A DNA stretch of 64,000 nucleotides from Porpolomopsis calyptriformis (GCA_951640195.1 OX621176.1:620001-684000); one strand, 5' to 3'; numbered from the stretch's first letter, positions 23,629 to 37,119 are shown. Numbers and translations: made by a program. Notes: generated from the sequence alone by a model not told the origin.

Positions 23629-26600
23629 ATGGCCAGAGGTCGCGGATCTTTCGGCTTGTCATCTTCTCGCGGAAGAGGGCGTGGATTTTTTCGCCCAGGC
23701 TACCGTGGAACCAGCTCTTTTCGTGGGAGAAGAGGCATCGGTCGCGGAGCTTCTCGTTCGGGTCCAGGTCAGACCGTTCAGAAGGAAGATGATGGCACAC
23801 AACTTGCTGAAAGATTCGAACGAGTCACACTGAGCGACGAAATTGATGAAAAACTTGGGTTTCCTGGAGTGCAAGAAGGTGCTAAGAGAGAGGGCTGGTT
23901 GATAAACATGCATCCGGTGAGACATATACGTTCTCTACCTTGCCATTACCTGACTTTATGGATGTTCAGACATTGGTGAAGGACCCAGACTGGCCCTCTG
24001 GCAAAGCGGCTGTTAATTTTTATTTCATTCAAGACGACGGCGGGATGTTCAAGTGCACTTATAAATATGAACCCTACTTTCACATCGCTTGCAAGGTAAT
24101 CAATCTCAAGTAACATGGATGGCATATTTTGAACTTTCACTGATCCGCACTGAAGAATGGCACAGAACCCATCATAGAAGAATGGCTGCACAAGCAATTC
24201 GAAGGGTTGATATGCCGTATCGTCCACCAGCCTAAAGAAGACCTTAAGCTCCCTAACCATCTTATGGGTCATCGTCGTTTATATCTCCAACTTCGCTTCA
24301 GGAACGTGTCGGATCTACTCACCGTGCGACGAGACATCGTCCCACTTGCGCTGGCCAATAGCGCGAAGCTTAATGCGGTGGATGCTTACGCAGAGGTCGT
24401 GAGTGCAACTGCTGGAGCGGCCATGGACATCGACTTCGAGAGAGAATGGGAAGCTTTCGGAGGGGCTGCTGGTGGGGGTATTGGGTCCCGCGATCGGGAT
24501 CCACGGGAGTGCATCATTGACGCTCGCGAGTTTGACGTGCCATACTATTTGCGTGTCGCCATGGACAATGAAATTCGAGTGGGTCTGTGGTATACGATAA
24601 CCTTTACAGCAGGCCAGCCAATATTCAAGCCTATCCCTGAGCGTGTTAAACGGGCAGATCCTGTCGTGATGGCCTTCGATATCGAGACAACCAAGGCCCC
24701 GCTCAAGTTCCCCGATCAGGCTATCGATCAAATCATGATGATTTCGTACATGGTTGACGGTCAGGGCTATCTAATCACCAATCGTGACATCGTGAGCGAA
24801 GATATCGAAGACTTTGAATACACCCCCAAAGATGGATACGAAGGTCCTTTCATAGTCTTCAACGAATCGGATGAGGTCACCGTTTCCTCTCATTCAGCTC
24901 GTTCCAAGCTAATAGAAACCTGTAGGCAGCCACCATCACTCGTTTCTTTTCTCATATCCAAGATACGAGGCCAACCGTAATGGCCACTTTTAACGGCGAT
25001 TTTTTTGATTTTCCTTTCCTTTGTGCCCGCGCCAAGGCGAATGGCATCGACATGTTCTCGGAAATAGGCTTTGCGAAAGACTCGGAAGACGAATACAAAT
25101 GCAATACATGTGTTCACATGGATTGTTTCCGTTGGGTCAAGCGTGATTCTTACCTCCCTCAAGGTAGTCAGGGATTAAAGGCGGTAACAACCGCAAAACT
25201 TGGCTACAACCCTATAGAACTTGACCCAGAGCTAATGACACCGTGAGTTATGCCGTGAGATATGGGGATCCCGAAAAACCTAAAATATTGCCTCGACAGG
25301 TATGCTGCGGAACAACCTCAGGTTCTAGCCCAATATTCCGTTTCTGATGCTGTCGCGACGTACTACCTCTACATGAAATACGTCCATCCTTTCATCTTTT
25401 CGTTATGCAATATCATTCCTCTAAATCCTGATGAAGTACTGCGGAAAGGGAGTGGCACATTGTGCGAAACACTTCTGATGGTATCTCTGTTCTTTGGCTA
25501 TTTATCTTTCCGAATCTTTCCAACCTCCTCCGTTCGGTATTAGGTTGAAGCATATCGAGCCCAAATCATCATGCCAAACAGGCACGAAGAAACCCACGGC
25601 AACATGTTTGAAGGTCACCTTTTGGCGTCCGAAACGTATGTGGGAGGTCATGTCGAAGCACTGGAGGCAGGGGTATTTCGAAGCGATATCGCGACAGATT
25701 TCAAGATCGACCCGTCTGCCGTGCAACAAGTTCGTGTGGTTTCATGTTCTGCTATTTATCCATCTCATGTGCTCTCGACTGGCACCAGCTGATTGACGAT
25801 CTGGATTCTGCCTTGACCTTTTGTATCGTCGAGGAATCAAAGTACTCTCTGGAGAAGGTAACCAACTATGATGACGTCAAGGCTGAAATTCAAGCTGCAC
25901 TCGAATTAATTCGTGACAATCCCAAACGAACAGATCAACCTCTCATCTATCATTTGGACGTTGCGGCAATGTATCCGAACATCATGTTATCCAACCGGCT
26001 GCAGCCTGATTCGATGGTGGACGAATCGGTTTGCGCCGTATGCGATTATAACCGACCAGGGAAAACGTGCGATCGGCAACTAAATTGGGCGTGGAGAGGG
26101 GAGTTTTTTCCCGCACGGAGAGATGAATTCAACATGATCAAGCACGCGCTGAACCAGGAGACATTCCCACCAAAGCGTCCCGGGGATCCAAATCGACGAT
26201 TTCCAGACTTGTCGCAAGCCGAGCAAACCGCGTTATTGCACAAAAGGCTCGGGGACTATTCTCGCAAAGTGTACAAAAAGACTAAAGATACCAAGGTCGA
26301 AAACCGCTTGGCAATCGTCTGCCAACGAGAAAATCCATTTTACGTTGATACCGTACGCAGGTTTAGGGATCGGAGATATGAATACAAGGGCATGCTCAAA
26401 ACGTGGAAGAAGACGTTGGATACAACCGTGTCCGAGGGCCGTTCCATCGTGGAAATCGACGAGGCGAAGAAGATGATCGTTGTTTACGATTCTCTCCAGC
26501 TCGCTCACAAGTGCATCTTGAACTCTTTCTATGGCTACGTGATGCGCAAGGGCGCAAGATGGCACTCGATGGAGATGGCGGGCATCACTTGTTTAACTGG

Positions 26601-29600
26601 GGCCACCATCATTCAGATGGCTCGTGCGCTTGTTGAACAAATCGGCCGACCCCTAGAGCTAGACACAGACGGGATTTGGTGTATGCTTCCTGGCGTATTC
26701 CCAGAGAACTTCAAGTTCAAGCTCGACGATGGAAAATCTATCGCCTTTTCGTATCCATGCACGATGCTCAATCACTTGGTTCATGCAAAGTTTACGAACC
26801 ACCAATACCATGACCTGGACCCCGAGACCGGGGAGTACGTCGTACATAGCGAGAATTCCATATTTTTCGAACTCGACGGGCCTTACAGGGCTATGATCCT
26901 TCCGTCATCGAAGGAGGAAGATAAGTTGATCAAGAAACGCTACGCGGTCTTCAACGATGATGGGTCTTTGGCAGAATTGAAAGGTTTCGAAGTCAAACGG
27001 AGAGGGGAATTGCAACTAATCAAGATATTTCAGTCCCAGATTTTCGAGAAGTTCTTGCTTGGTTCCACTACAGAAGAATGTTATGCTTCTGTTGCGCAGG
27101 TCGCGGATCAATGGCTCGACGTATTATTTTCCAAAGCCGAAACCCTGGGAGACGACGAACTGGTCGATCTGATTGCCGAAAACAGGAGTATGTCCAAGAC
27201 TCTGGCCGAGTATGGCTCCCAGAAATCAACATCTATTAGTACCGCCAAACGTCTAGCAGAATTCCTTGGTGCTCAGATGGTCAAGGACAAGGGACTGGCA
27301 TGCAAATTCATTATTTCCGCTTTCCCCACCGGCGCACCCGTTACCGAACGAGCCATCCCAGTTGCCATCTTTTCCGCTCAAGAGAGTGTTAAACGCAAGT
27401 ATCTCCGCAAGTGGTTGAAAGATAATAGCCTGACGAGCTTTGACTTGCGAGCTATTCTTGACTGGGAGTATTACATTGAACGCCTTGGCTCCGTTATCCA
27501 GAAGCTTATCACTATTCCTGCCGCTATGCAAAAAGTTTCCAATCCAGTTCCCAGAATTCGTCACCCCGACTGGCTTCATCGACGTGTAGCGGGGGCGGTG
27601 GACAAGTTTAAACAGAACAAACTTACCGACTTCTTTGGCCTTACCAGGGCCAATGACCCGCATAACGGAGAAGACGTTGACATAGAGGACTTGGTTACGT
27701 CAGACCGTCGTACGGCGCGTGGCCGCGCTGCACCTGTTGATCGAAAGTCCTATCGCCAAGAGGGTACGCCGGAACCACCTGCCAAGGACACACTTCCACC
27801 ACTGCCGAATCCTTCTGTCAACTACTCTGCATGGATCAAAGCCATCAAGCCGCGCTGGAAGAAGAGACAAGCGGAGCGTTCGGTAGACCCATTAGGAATT
27901 GTTCCAGCTATGTTCCGGGGGGTGCGACCTCAGGCTGGTCGCCGGTGGGATGTTGTACAGATTCGTCCTACGAAAACCGCTGGACGCTTTACCCTGTGGC
28001 TCTCGGTCGATTCTGAACTCGTCGCTGTTACACTTCGTATTCCGCGGGAGTTTTACATTCATTTGAGAACCCCAAGTGAAAATACTTTTCGAACGGATTT
28101 GTATTCCTGCGACAAGGTCGTTAGAAACCTCCCGCGAAACCTTCACTGCCTCAACCTATACAAGATTGTTGCGCGTGAGGACACGTATCAGAAACATCAA
28201 AACCATTTCGCTGATCTTACGAATGATCCGAATGTTGAAGGAGTATTCGAGAAACAGGTTTGTGACTGATTTTGTCTTGACCTTTATTCGTATTTTAAGC
28301 ATCCCAATTTAGCTACCATTGGTTGTTCGAGGCCTTCTTAAATTAGGCAAGACGTGTTGTGCTGCGGATCCCAGCCTCACATTAAACCGGGCTCGGGATA
28401 CGGGTTTTGACCTTAACCAACTCAACCGGCCGGACAATTCTTCGACTCGCCAAAAGTATCTAGATCGCGGTCGAAATGGAAAATACATATTTCTTTACCA
28501 TGCGTGTTCGGGCAGCTCACTCCTCCATGTCTTCGCACTTTTCTTCCCAAAAGGCATTGTAAAACTCCATCAGATTGATCCTGCACCCCGCCGCCAAGCT
28601 ATCCCCCGTCTCCCAGATATATATGCGGAACGTTTCCAAAAACACCTCGAAGTATATGAGTCAACCACGGCCATCACTTATCCCACATCTTGTGAATTTG
28701 CTGCTCCGTCATATCATACTACCCTCACCACCGCTCTAAAAGCCATCTCACGCGAACTCGCTTTACTCGAGGAGAAATCATACACACTTGTCATATCCTC
28801 GAGCAAGGACTTGGCATTCTTCGAAACTCTTGTTCCGAACCTTTCCAGATTCCCTGTCTTGTCTATGTCCAGAACGAAATCGGTCCATTCACTGGACGTT
28901 TTATCTTGGCAAACACATGTTGCCCAAAAGATGCTTAACCGGTACCTAACGCTCGGTCCATGGCTCGATCGCTTAATTTCCCTCGCAGATTACTATGATA
29001 TTCCAGTTGGTCATATCGACGGTGACCAGCCACTTGTTTTGTCGGACATTAGCTTCGCTCGTCTTCTGATCCAACAGGATATGGTAATATGGTGGGCTCC
29101 TGGGGGGCGTCCGGACCTGGGTGGGATGGAATATGACAGGGACCAAACTATGGAGTTCCCCAATACTGAGTTCATATCACCAGGGTGTTACTCCAACGTC
29201 TGTCTGGAAATCACCGTCCGCAATCTTGCCGTTAACTCGGTTCTGCATTCTCTGATGATCAACGAACTTGAAGGAAGTGGGGGGGCTACATCATTCGATT
29301 CTGTCTCCCGTACCTTGGAGGAGTATCAAAACGGGGAGGCTCAACGAGACATCACCTTGGGGGAGTCGAATGTCTCCACGCAGACTTTCGGGATCTTGAA
29401 AAGTATGATCAAGACTTGGCTCCTTGACAAAATTCGACACAACTTTGAAAGTCCCGCTACTCTCACGATTGATCACTTTTGGCGATGGATAAGTTCCAGT
29501 GCGTCGCATATGTATGACCCAAGCATTCACCATTTTATTCACGGACTCATGCGTAAAACGTTCATTCAACTGCTGGCCGAGTTTAAAAGATTAGGCTCTC

Positions 29601-30795
29601 ATATCGTCTATGCCGACTTCAGCCGCATTTTGTTGGCCACATCAAAGCCTCCCGGTACGGCAGCCGCGTATGCGACATACATCACCACCGCCGTCACATC
29701 ACACGAGCTTTTCCAACACGTTTATCTCAATCCCAACCGCTTCTACAACTTTGTTCTCTTCATGGACCAAGCCAACATGGGTGGTATCGTGTGCGAGAAT
29801 CCACAGGCGATTGAACCCCCTGACCAACTTTCGATCGAGATGAATTGGAATATCCAGCAATTCCTCCCTCCATCCATCCAGGAAGATTTCCGTTCTGCTG
29901 TTCAATTTTTCATTGTCGAACTCTACACAATGAAACAGAAATCCACACAGACGTCGCGAGTTCCTTTTCGAGTACTCCAGGGACCTGTCGCAGATGTTGC
30001 TCATCGTGACACCGTGAAAACCAAAGAAACAGAGGCGACATTGGAATTCATCGCGCGAAAGCTAACCCGAAAACTCCTCAAAGCCGTAGAAAGCATACAA
30101 GAAAGACGCAAGGACGCTATACTGAACGAAGAAACGGATGCAGACTTTCGATTTCCACTCCTCCCAGGCTCCCATCTACACCTCTCTGATCCAGCTCTTG
30201 AATTTGTTAAATTTACCTGCGCCGTCCTCAGTTTGGCCAAGGAATTCCAAGTGGAAATCGGCCTGTTAAAGCGAAACTTGCTCGAGCTTATGGGTGTGAA
30301 AGAGTTCGCGAACGAGGCCACGTTCCATAACCCTTGCGAGCCCGTCAAGCTTTCTAATGTGCCATGTCGCCACTGCGACAGCTTGCGAGAATTCGACTTT
30401 TGCCGCGACCCGGATCTCCTCCCTAACAACCTCAATACGCCCCCCCGATGGCTTTGCTCGACCTGCGATGGAGAGTACGATCACCCGGTCATCGAGCTGA
30501 TGTTGATGGACATGTTACACGGTCTGGAACAGGCGTTTGCGCAGCAAGACTTGAGATGCTCCAAGTGCAAACAAATTCAGTCGGACAACGTCTCCCGCTA
30601 CTGCTCGTGCTCTGGATCTTACCAACTCACGATGAACAAAACGGATATCAAACGACGGTTGCGGACTGTCGTCAATGTTGCTGTGGTCCATAACTTGGGC
30701 CGGTTGAAGGTAGGTTTTACTAAGTGCTTTCTCTACGGTAAACGGCTCACACGCGTTTACAGGAATGTGCAATGATGATGCTCGAAAATTGGTGA
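23629..30795 (+). CDS. pol2: DNA polymerase epsilon catalytic subunit Pol2
   Basis: A gene of about 2,200 codons with introns near 23915, 24092, 24924, 25244, 25481, 25736, 28258 and 30711. The N-terminal 50 residues are arginine/glycine-rich. The exonuclease domain carries [12 protein letters not shown] (Exo I). Polymerase motif A is [15 protein letters not shown], motif [19 protein letters not shown] and motif [10 protein letters not shown], the epsilon-specific form. The second half is the inactive polymerase domain that holds the CMG helicase. The C-terminus has two zinc sites (CRHC...CSTC and CSKC...CSCSG) and ends [10 protein letters not shown] from a last small exon. It is the leading-strand replicase. 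All catalytic residues look intact. One ACGCGT box lies at 23584-23589, 40 bp upstream. It follows ase1 on the same strand. Confidence 0.95.
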
Positions 30796-31148
30796 AAAAA
30801 AATCTAGAAGCAATTTCAGGAAAACATATATACAGAAATCTTTATATATAGACTGGTGTATCCCTAGAAGCTGTAATACTTCTGTGTTCTACGTTTCGGG
30901 TTAATCTTACAGATCAGCTAGAATATTAATTAGGAACCAAATCTACTGGCACAGGGAAGTAAGTATGAGAAGGGTGGGGCGATGAGAACCCGAGAAGACC
31001 ATGAGCATTGAAAAAAAAAAAAAGGTGCGGTTACACTAGATGAAACAAGAGTCCACAGCTCCCATGGAAAAATAAGTTCACATGAAATAAAGAGTTTAAA
31101 GTTAAGAAGAAAAGCCGAACGGGAGAAAAAAAAAAGAAAGGACATTGT
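30796..31148. other. Convergent 3' intergenic region
   Basis: AT-rich, with A runs near 31010 and 31125, between the convergent pol2 and kinase genes. These look like 3' UTR and poly(A) signals. No gene seen. Confidence 0.6.
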
Positions 31149-34100
31149 TCATTCCTCTTCTCCTTCATCTTCTTCTTGTATTGCATGTCGGAAAGCAGGC
31201 CCCGAGCGGCCAGGAAGCTGTCTCCGCCCGCCCCTCGTCTCAGTAGCATCATACGTGTTATCCACCGGAAGAGGCGACGCCCGCTCGACGGGCGAATGCG
31301 CTAATTTCGGCCTGTTAGCGGCGGCGTTCACGCCTGTGCCAGGTGCCGCGTTTCGGTTCATGCGCTTGGCGGCGCGGTACCCTCTCGACGGCGCGGGGGA
31401 CAAGGCGACGGTGCCAGACTCGAAAGATTGGGGCCCGCCCACGAACGGAGAAGGGCTGGATGCGGGAGCTGGTAGGGGTGCGGATGCGGACGCGGACGCG
31501 GTCAGCTGTCCCAGTCCACCAGCGAACGCCGGGATGTCCTCGTCCTCGTCCACCCAGTCGCTCTCGTCCCCAGCCGCCTGCGACTGCCGTCCGGAAAACA
31601 CGTCCCGGATGCACGCCAGCCCGTCAGGGGGTGAGATGGCGATGACCTCGACGGGTATGTGGGCCGTACGCGACTGCCAGCCGGGGGGCTCGAGCCCCCA
31701 CGACTTTTTCCAGCTGGACCGGCCGATTGACAAGCCATGGGGGTGGCCGCTGGGACTCATGAAGGGCGCTTGCTTTTTCTGAGCGACAAAAGTCGTGCTG
31801 CTGCTACTGCTGCCGCTTCCGTGGACGTGCGGACGGTGGGGATGGTGATGATGATGGTGGTGGTGGTGGTGGTCATCCGACGCTTTTTTCGTCTGAGTCC
31901 GGAAGGGCGAGCTGGTCCTCGGCCGCTCGACTTCTTCGTAGAAAGAGGCAGGACGGGAGGAAGTCGGTGAAGGGATCGATGACGCTGCCGAATTCGACCG
32001 GCGGTGTCTTGCTGAGGCGGTGTGCGTGGACTGTACCTGGCGTACCACTCGGGTTGAGGAACCAGAGCCGGTCCGTTTATGTTGATGGTGGTGGTGATGA
32101 TGCTGCTTCAAGGGTGACGCCGCCCGGAAGTGTGCAGATCCAGCTGAGCTTGCTGACGGCGACTTCCGATGGATATTCATAGACAGGCTGCGTATGGACG
32201 AAGGCCGGGAAGAAAACTCTCCGCGCTCCGAGTTCGGAGTGTGAGTCCCAATCGATCGTCGGGGGGGTAGCTGGTCAATGATATGAGGAGAGTCGAGCAG
32301 AATGATCTGGGCAGAGGTTCCCGAGGATCGTCTTGAGTTTACGCTGCTAGAGCGGCGAGAAGATATGGATGCCCTTTTCGGTCGATGACCGCCTTTCCGT
32401 GACGGAAACCTGCTATGCGAGCCGCTAGTTCTGCGCTTGACTGTCCCATTATTGTTGAATGAGGGACTGGGAGCCGAACGAGCGTGAACGGATGCCCGCG
32501 ATTTGCTTGCAGAAGGCAAAGCTTGTTCCTTTCGTTTTCCTTTACGGTCCTCATGGAACCACAAGCGGAATGCCGACAGCAGACTAGCTCGACTGCGAGG
32601 GACGGGTGTCTTTGGAACACTTGTCTCCGAAAGGGATAAAGAAGGGATGGTCTCTCCCGGAGAATTTGCGGGCGTGGGTGCATGAGATTGGGTTGGGGAA
32701 TGCTGAAGCTCGGGCGAAATCCACGGTGAGCCGGTGTGGGACTGAGAATGTCGTGACTCTGGCGGGGGTGTGGTCGGGGAGACACGATCTTTTGAAGACT
32801 TGGAATGGGGGGATTTGGACAATTTAGAAGAACCACTGCCGTGAGAGTTTCTTGGTTCGTCGCCGCTGTTTAGTCGCCGTTCGCTATCCTTGGACTTCTC
32901 CCTCTCCCGCACCTTCTCTTTTTCGTCTCGTACTGCCTCAGTTGACTTTTTTCTCACCAAGCCCGCCGCCTCCAGCGCAGTAGTAGCCCGTTGCATGATA
33001 CTCACACTACCCGATCTCGGCTTTGGGTCTCGCCGACCTTTGGACCCATCCTTGTCCCTCAAGCTGCTTGAGGGAGTTAAAGGATTAGAGTGGGACGAAC
33101 CGGCGGTAGAGGTCGGAGATAATAGAGGGTGGGTGAGGGATTTCAATTCTGTAGGTGTCACCGGACGGGGATGGGTAGGAGTAGGGGGGACGAATGCGAG
33201 TTGGGGAGCCGACCGAGCCAAACTCAGGGTTGGCGAATGTAGTGATAGGCCATCCGTTTGAACAGATACTGTGCGTTTTTTACTCTCTGGCTTGCCGTTT
33301 TGAAGTACATGATGGGGTTCCTCAGGTGTATCTTGCGTCATCTTTTCATCCTCTGCTTCGGCCGCATTCTTCTCTGCCTTGCGCTTTAACATCCACCACA
33401 CTGCACCGGCTGCATCACATGCATCGGTGAGTACCGAATGAACTATCTGAGCTGTATCAAGCCCTAGAGTACTGAGACTGTTGAGGAGCTCACGCTCGAG
33501 AGGGGTAGAGAAGATGATGGGGGCTGGAGTACTGAGCAAGGAAGCAAAATTTTGGTGAGGAAGGGGAACATGTGGTTTATCAGAGGTGGGTGAAGCGGGA
33601 TCGGAAAGGTTGGAAGAGACAGAGCGACGCTTGGTTCGAACAGGCGTTCGGACGGAATAGGCCGGGGGTGGTTTGGGGCTAGAACGGAGAGGGAGGTGAG
33701 AGGAAGAGCCGTCTGCAGTAAGTCCTTCTAACGGTATTTCCAACTTTGAGGGTTGGGTGGGGTTGGGGCGATGAGCCTCGCTGTCTGCACGGGCCTCTAA
33801 CCTCTTGAGTGTGGTTTCGCTCGGGTTTCTATAGAATGATGGACGGTGTTGTGATTTGGAGTCATTGAAAACATCGGTGGATGTGATGTCGTCGGGGGTC
33901 GTTAGGGTTGAGGTGCCAAGGTCGGATACATAGGAAGAGTCTGATGCGGCAGATAATGGAATCGCGTCGGTCGATTGAGAGTATTCCATGACCTGAGAGA
34001 CAGGTAAACCTGATATTTGAGGGCTAGGAGTGGGTGGGAGGTGGCTTGATGCCGAATTGGGGCGGGCGTAAGAGGGTGAAGAAAGGGAAAACCAAGGGTG

Positions 34101-35119
34101 AGCAAGTATTTGCGGAATTGCGAGACGCTGGGTAGGATCTTTTTGTAAGATCTTCTTAATTAAATCACGGGATTCTAGGTGGGTGGATGAGGGGTGATTA
34201 TAATAAGGGGAGGGGGAAAACTTGCCGGCCGAGAGCCATTCTGGATCCTCAAAATCCCCCTTAATAATCTTTTTACGCATGATACTTTCGTCATCGTCGT
34301 CAAACGGTAGCGTTCCTGTGAGTAGACAGTACAGAATGACGCCCAGAGACCAGATGTCGACCTCTACAGAGGGGGGATGAACTGGAGATTACATGGAAGA
34401 GTGAAAGGGCTGACCTGGGCCTTGGTACTTTTTACCTTGTAACATTTCGGGAGAAGCATAGCCGGTGGTACCGCAGAATGTTTCGAGGAAGGAGCCACGC
34501 TCGAACTCACGGGTGAAACCAAAGTCGCCGAGTTTGATGCGGCATCGCTCGTCGAGAAGGACGTTTTCAAGTTTGAGATCGCGATGGACGATACCCTTTT
34601 CGTGCAAATAAGCGACGGCGAGACAGAGCTGACCGAACAGGATCCTTGTCTCTTCCTCCTCTAAGCGACCCTTTTCGGCGAGGTAGTCGAACAGTTCGCC
34701 GCCGCAGCAAAGTTCTGTAACTATCCAGATAAAGGATTCTGTTGCGATGACTTCGTACATCTGAGTGACGTGGGGGTGATGGAGCTGGCGGTGATGGTGG
34801 ATCTCGCGGGTGAGAGAGGAGGACATTCCTTTTGGGACCTGCTTTATGGCGACACGGGTTGAAGTGAGACGGTGTGTACCCAAACGTACTTTGCCGTAGG
34901 CACCTGGAATGAGTGCGATCAAGAGGGATGTTGGTGAGGACACGGTTGGGGGTAATTAGCCCGACCTTCTCCGATGACCTTTCCAAGGGTATAATTTCCA
35001 ACCACTCTGACTTTTGCGGATGAAAGCTCCTTTCCGAGTTCGTTATAGGCATTAGCCAGCTGGGCCTTGTGGTTCTGGTTGAGGGAAGGGGTGTGTTTGT
35101 GGGCACGAAAGGAGGACAT
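31149..35119 (-). CDS. CAMK/CAMKL-family serine/threonine kinase with long disordered tail
   Basis: Exons at 35119-34960, about 34903-34425, about 34369-34280 and a long exon to 31149. The kinase domain is near residues 40-300: glycine loop VIGEGAYGKV, VAIKQV lysine, HRDLKLENVLL catalytic loop, DFG in KLGDFGFTRE, activation segment GTTGYASPEM and subdomain IX VEVDIWSLGVILYCLLTG. Over 900 residues of low-complexity Ser/Pro/His-rich sequence follow, with two histidine runs (up to ten) and a short acidic patch (DESDWVDEDED) near the end. The kinase part is closest to the fungal Kin4/PAR-1/MARK group, whose members control polarity and mitotic exit. I do not assign an orthologue. It is divergent from the Snc gene with 533 bp between. 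Confidence 0.85.
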
Positions 35120-35652
35120 TGGGGCATGTACAGAGAACGTCGAGATTACAACAAAAAGAATGGCAGAGGCAGCGGAGCCTGGAGGATATATAGACAGGGC
35201 GAGTGCGAGAGGAACGGGGAGGCGGTTTAGACCTTGACCTTGAATGGAGCGTATGTAATGATCTTATTGATCATAATAAGGTGGCGTGGTAAATTTCAGC
35301 AAGACGAGGCCATCAAGGTAATGCTTGGACACTCAACTGCTGCGATCAAAAATACAGTAGCGCACGGGGTTGCTTTCAAAGATGCCCGAATGCTTAAGCT
35401 GCGCCGCGAACTATGGGGACGGGGAAGGGGACAGCATTGGTGGTGGTGGCTGTGATGATGATGACGTGATGGAAGTCACTCCGTGGGAAATTCAAGCCGA
35501 CGACCGTCACACGGCAAACTCCGTCCTCAACACACACCTCGACGACTCCCATTGACATTTGCTCTTCATCGTTTGATACGGTCAGCATTACTTTTTCTCT
35601 CTCTCTATCGACTTTAACAGCCGCTCTCAACACCAGACTCCAAATAATTACA
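35120..35652. other. Divergent promoter region of the kinase and Snc genes
   Basis: Contains CT-rich stretches near 35595-35615 just before the Snc start, typical of fungal promoters and 5' UTRs. No gene recognised. Confidence 0.5.
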
Positions 35653-36302
35653 ATGTTCGTTCTTTCCCAGTCCAGTCCGCTCGTGCACAGCTTTCCCGCT
35701 CACAGCTCACCACCCGCTTCTCTCTCCAGGTCTGAACCGTACGACCCCTATCTCCCCCGAAATGGCTCATCTTCAACCCCGTCTGCCCCCGTTCAATCCG
35801 GGAGCAGCATCCCCAAGACGGCCGCCATCCAGGCACAAATCGACGACACCGTCGGAATCATGCGGGAGAATATTTCCAAGGTCGCAGAGCGGGGCGAGAG
35901 ACTGGATTCCCTCCAAGATAAGACAGGTACGTCTTTTTACCCTTGTCTTGTCAACTCGGTCTGACACTCCTTTCTAGATACCCTTGCTGTCTCAGCGCAA
36001 GGGTTCCGCAAAGGCGCCAATCGCGTCCGCAAAGTGAGTTTTCCCACCCTTTTCCATGCTTGCACCCATCTCATCTCTCCTTCCAGAACATGTGGTAAGC
36101 TTGTATTACTCAGCTCTTTTCAGCAAAAATTCACAACCTTTATTCACATAGGTGGAAGGATATGAAGGTACCATGCTCCTCTTCTCTCCGTTTCCAGGTG
36201 CTCAAATGTGCATGATAGATGCGCATCATCATCGGTGTTGCCATTGGTGTTATTATTATCATCATTGTCGTCTCCGTCTTGAAAGCGGCACATCATAAAT
36301 GA
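35653..36302 (+). CDS. snc1: Snc1/2-type R-SNARE (synaptobrevin/VAMP)
   Basis: Six coding pieces join in frame to 120 residues: 35653-35654, 35730-35926, 35978-36033, 36087-36094, 36152-36167 and 36219-36302. The product begins MSEPYDPY. The SNARE motif has central arginine in [15 protein letters not shown], followed by [19 protein letters not shown] and a C-terminal anchor of isoleucine and valine residues ending AAHHK. It would sit on secretory vesicles and pair with plasma-membrane t-SNAREs. Exon 1 supplies only AT of the start codon, the G coming after a 75-bp GTTCGT...CCAG intron. Two internal exons are 8 and 16 nt. An unspliced start at 35653 would give an N-terminus foreign to the family. 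Confidence 0.9.
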
Positions 36303-37119
36303 GTCTTCTCTCCCTCCCCCGACACACCGTATTGTATCTATGCACCATACTATTAATGTTCTGTTGTACGGTATTCTCTCGGTCCAGCCCGGCTTGATTC
36401 TTCGAGAGGAGAGGTTTTGAAGAAGGACAATGGTCGGTTTCGTACGGTTTCGCCCACCTGTATTCGGGAGAAAATCGAGACTTTTTTTCATAAATATCTT
36501 GGATGCGACCCGAATCATGGAGTACAGTATCATAGAACAGCCTCCATCATGGAGCATCAAGAACGCCCTGGTTCAACCCTTTTTCGTTTTCTTGCTCTCC
36601 ACAAACAACACCCGTTGTTTCACTGCAAAGGTCGGCCCAGATGAAAAGATATAGAATAGATTGTTCGCATACCTGTCGGGTCATATTTCACAGCAGCCAA
36701 TCGGGGACCTTGGCGAGGGCGTTTGGTTGTGTAGAAATAGCCAGTTTGTGCGGTTGAAATAAGACGGACGATGATAGTCCTGTCAGGTCAAGTCGTCAGT
36801 AATAAATGCGGATTGAAATCCTTGCAAAGACTTGACTTTGCCTTTGACTTGACACCCATAGCCTGTCCTTGTCACATACTTGTCACGATATCATCTGTCA
36901 CACATCCTCCCTCCGATAAATTTGCAAGTCGTCAGCGATCCTCAAGGTGAGTTTTCGACATCGTCACTGTTGAAAGCGCTAGGGAAGGCAACGTTGTACG
37001 TGAAGTTTGGGTGTCAAAAGGCTGCAATTTAGGATGGATGGCTGTTGTTGCCAGTGGATGACGGCGCATTATTTCAATGTTCACCGCTGACTTTGTCCGT
37101 GTCCATCTGTCGAACCTAG
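36303..37119. other. Upstream region of the eL24 gene
   Basis: No gene seen. A possible 5' UTR intron donor (CAAG|GTGAGT) lies at about 36944. Several TTGACTT/TTGTCAC-like repeats occur between 36780 and 36910. Confidence 0.4.

Noticed and set aside
35653..35729. Start of the Snc protein as the unspliced frame beginning MFVLSQSS
   Set aside because: The extra residues are foreign to the family, and removing a well-formed intron yields the conserved MSEPYDPY.
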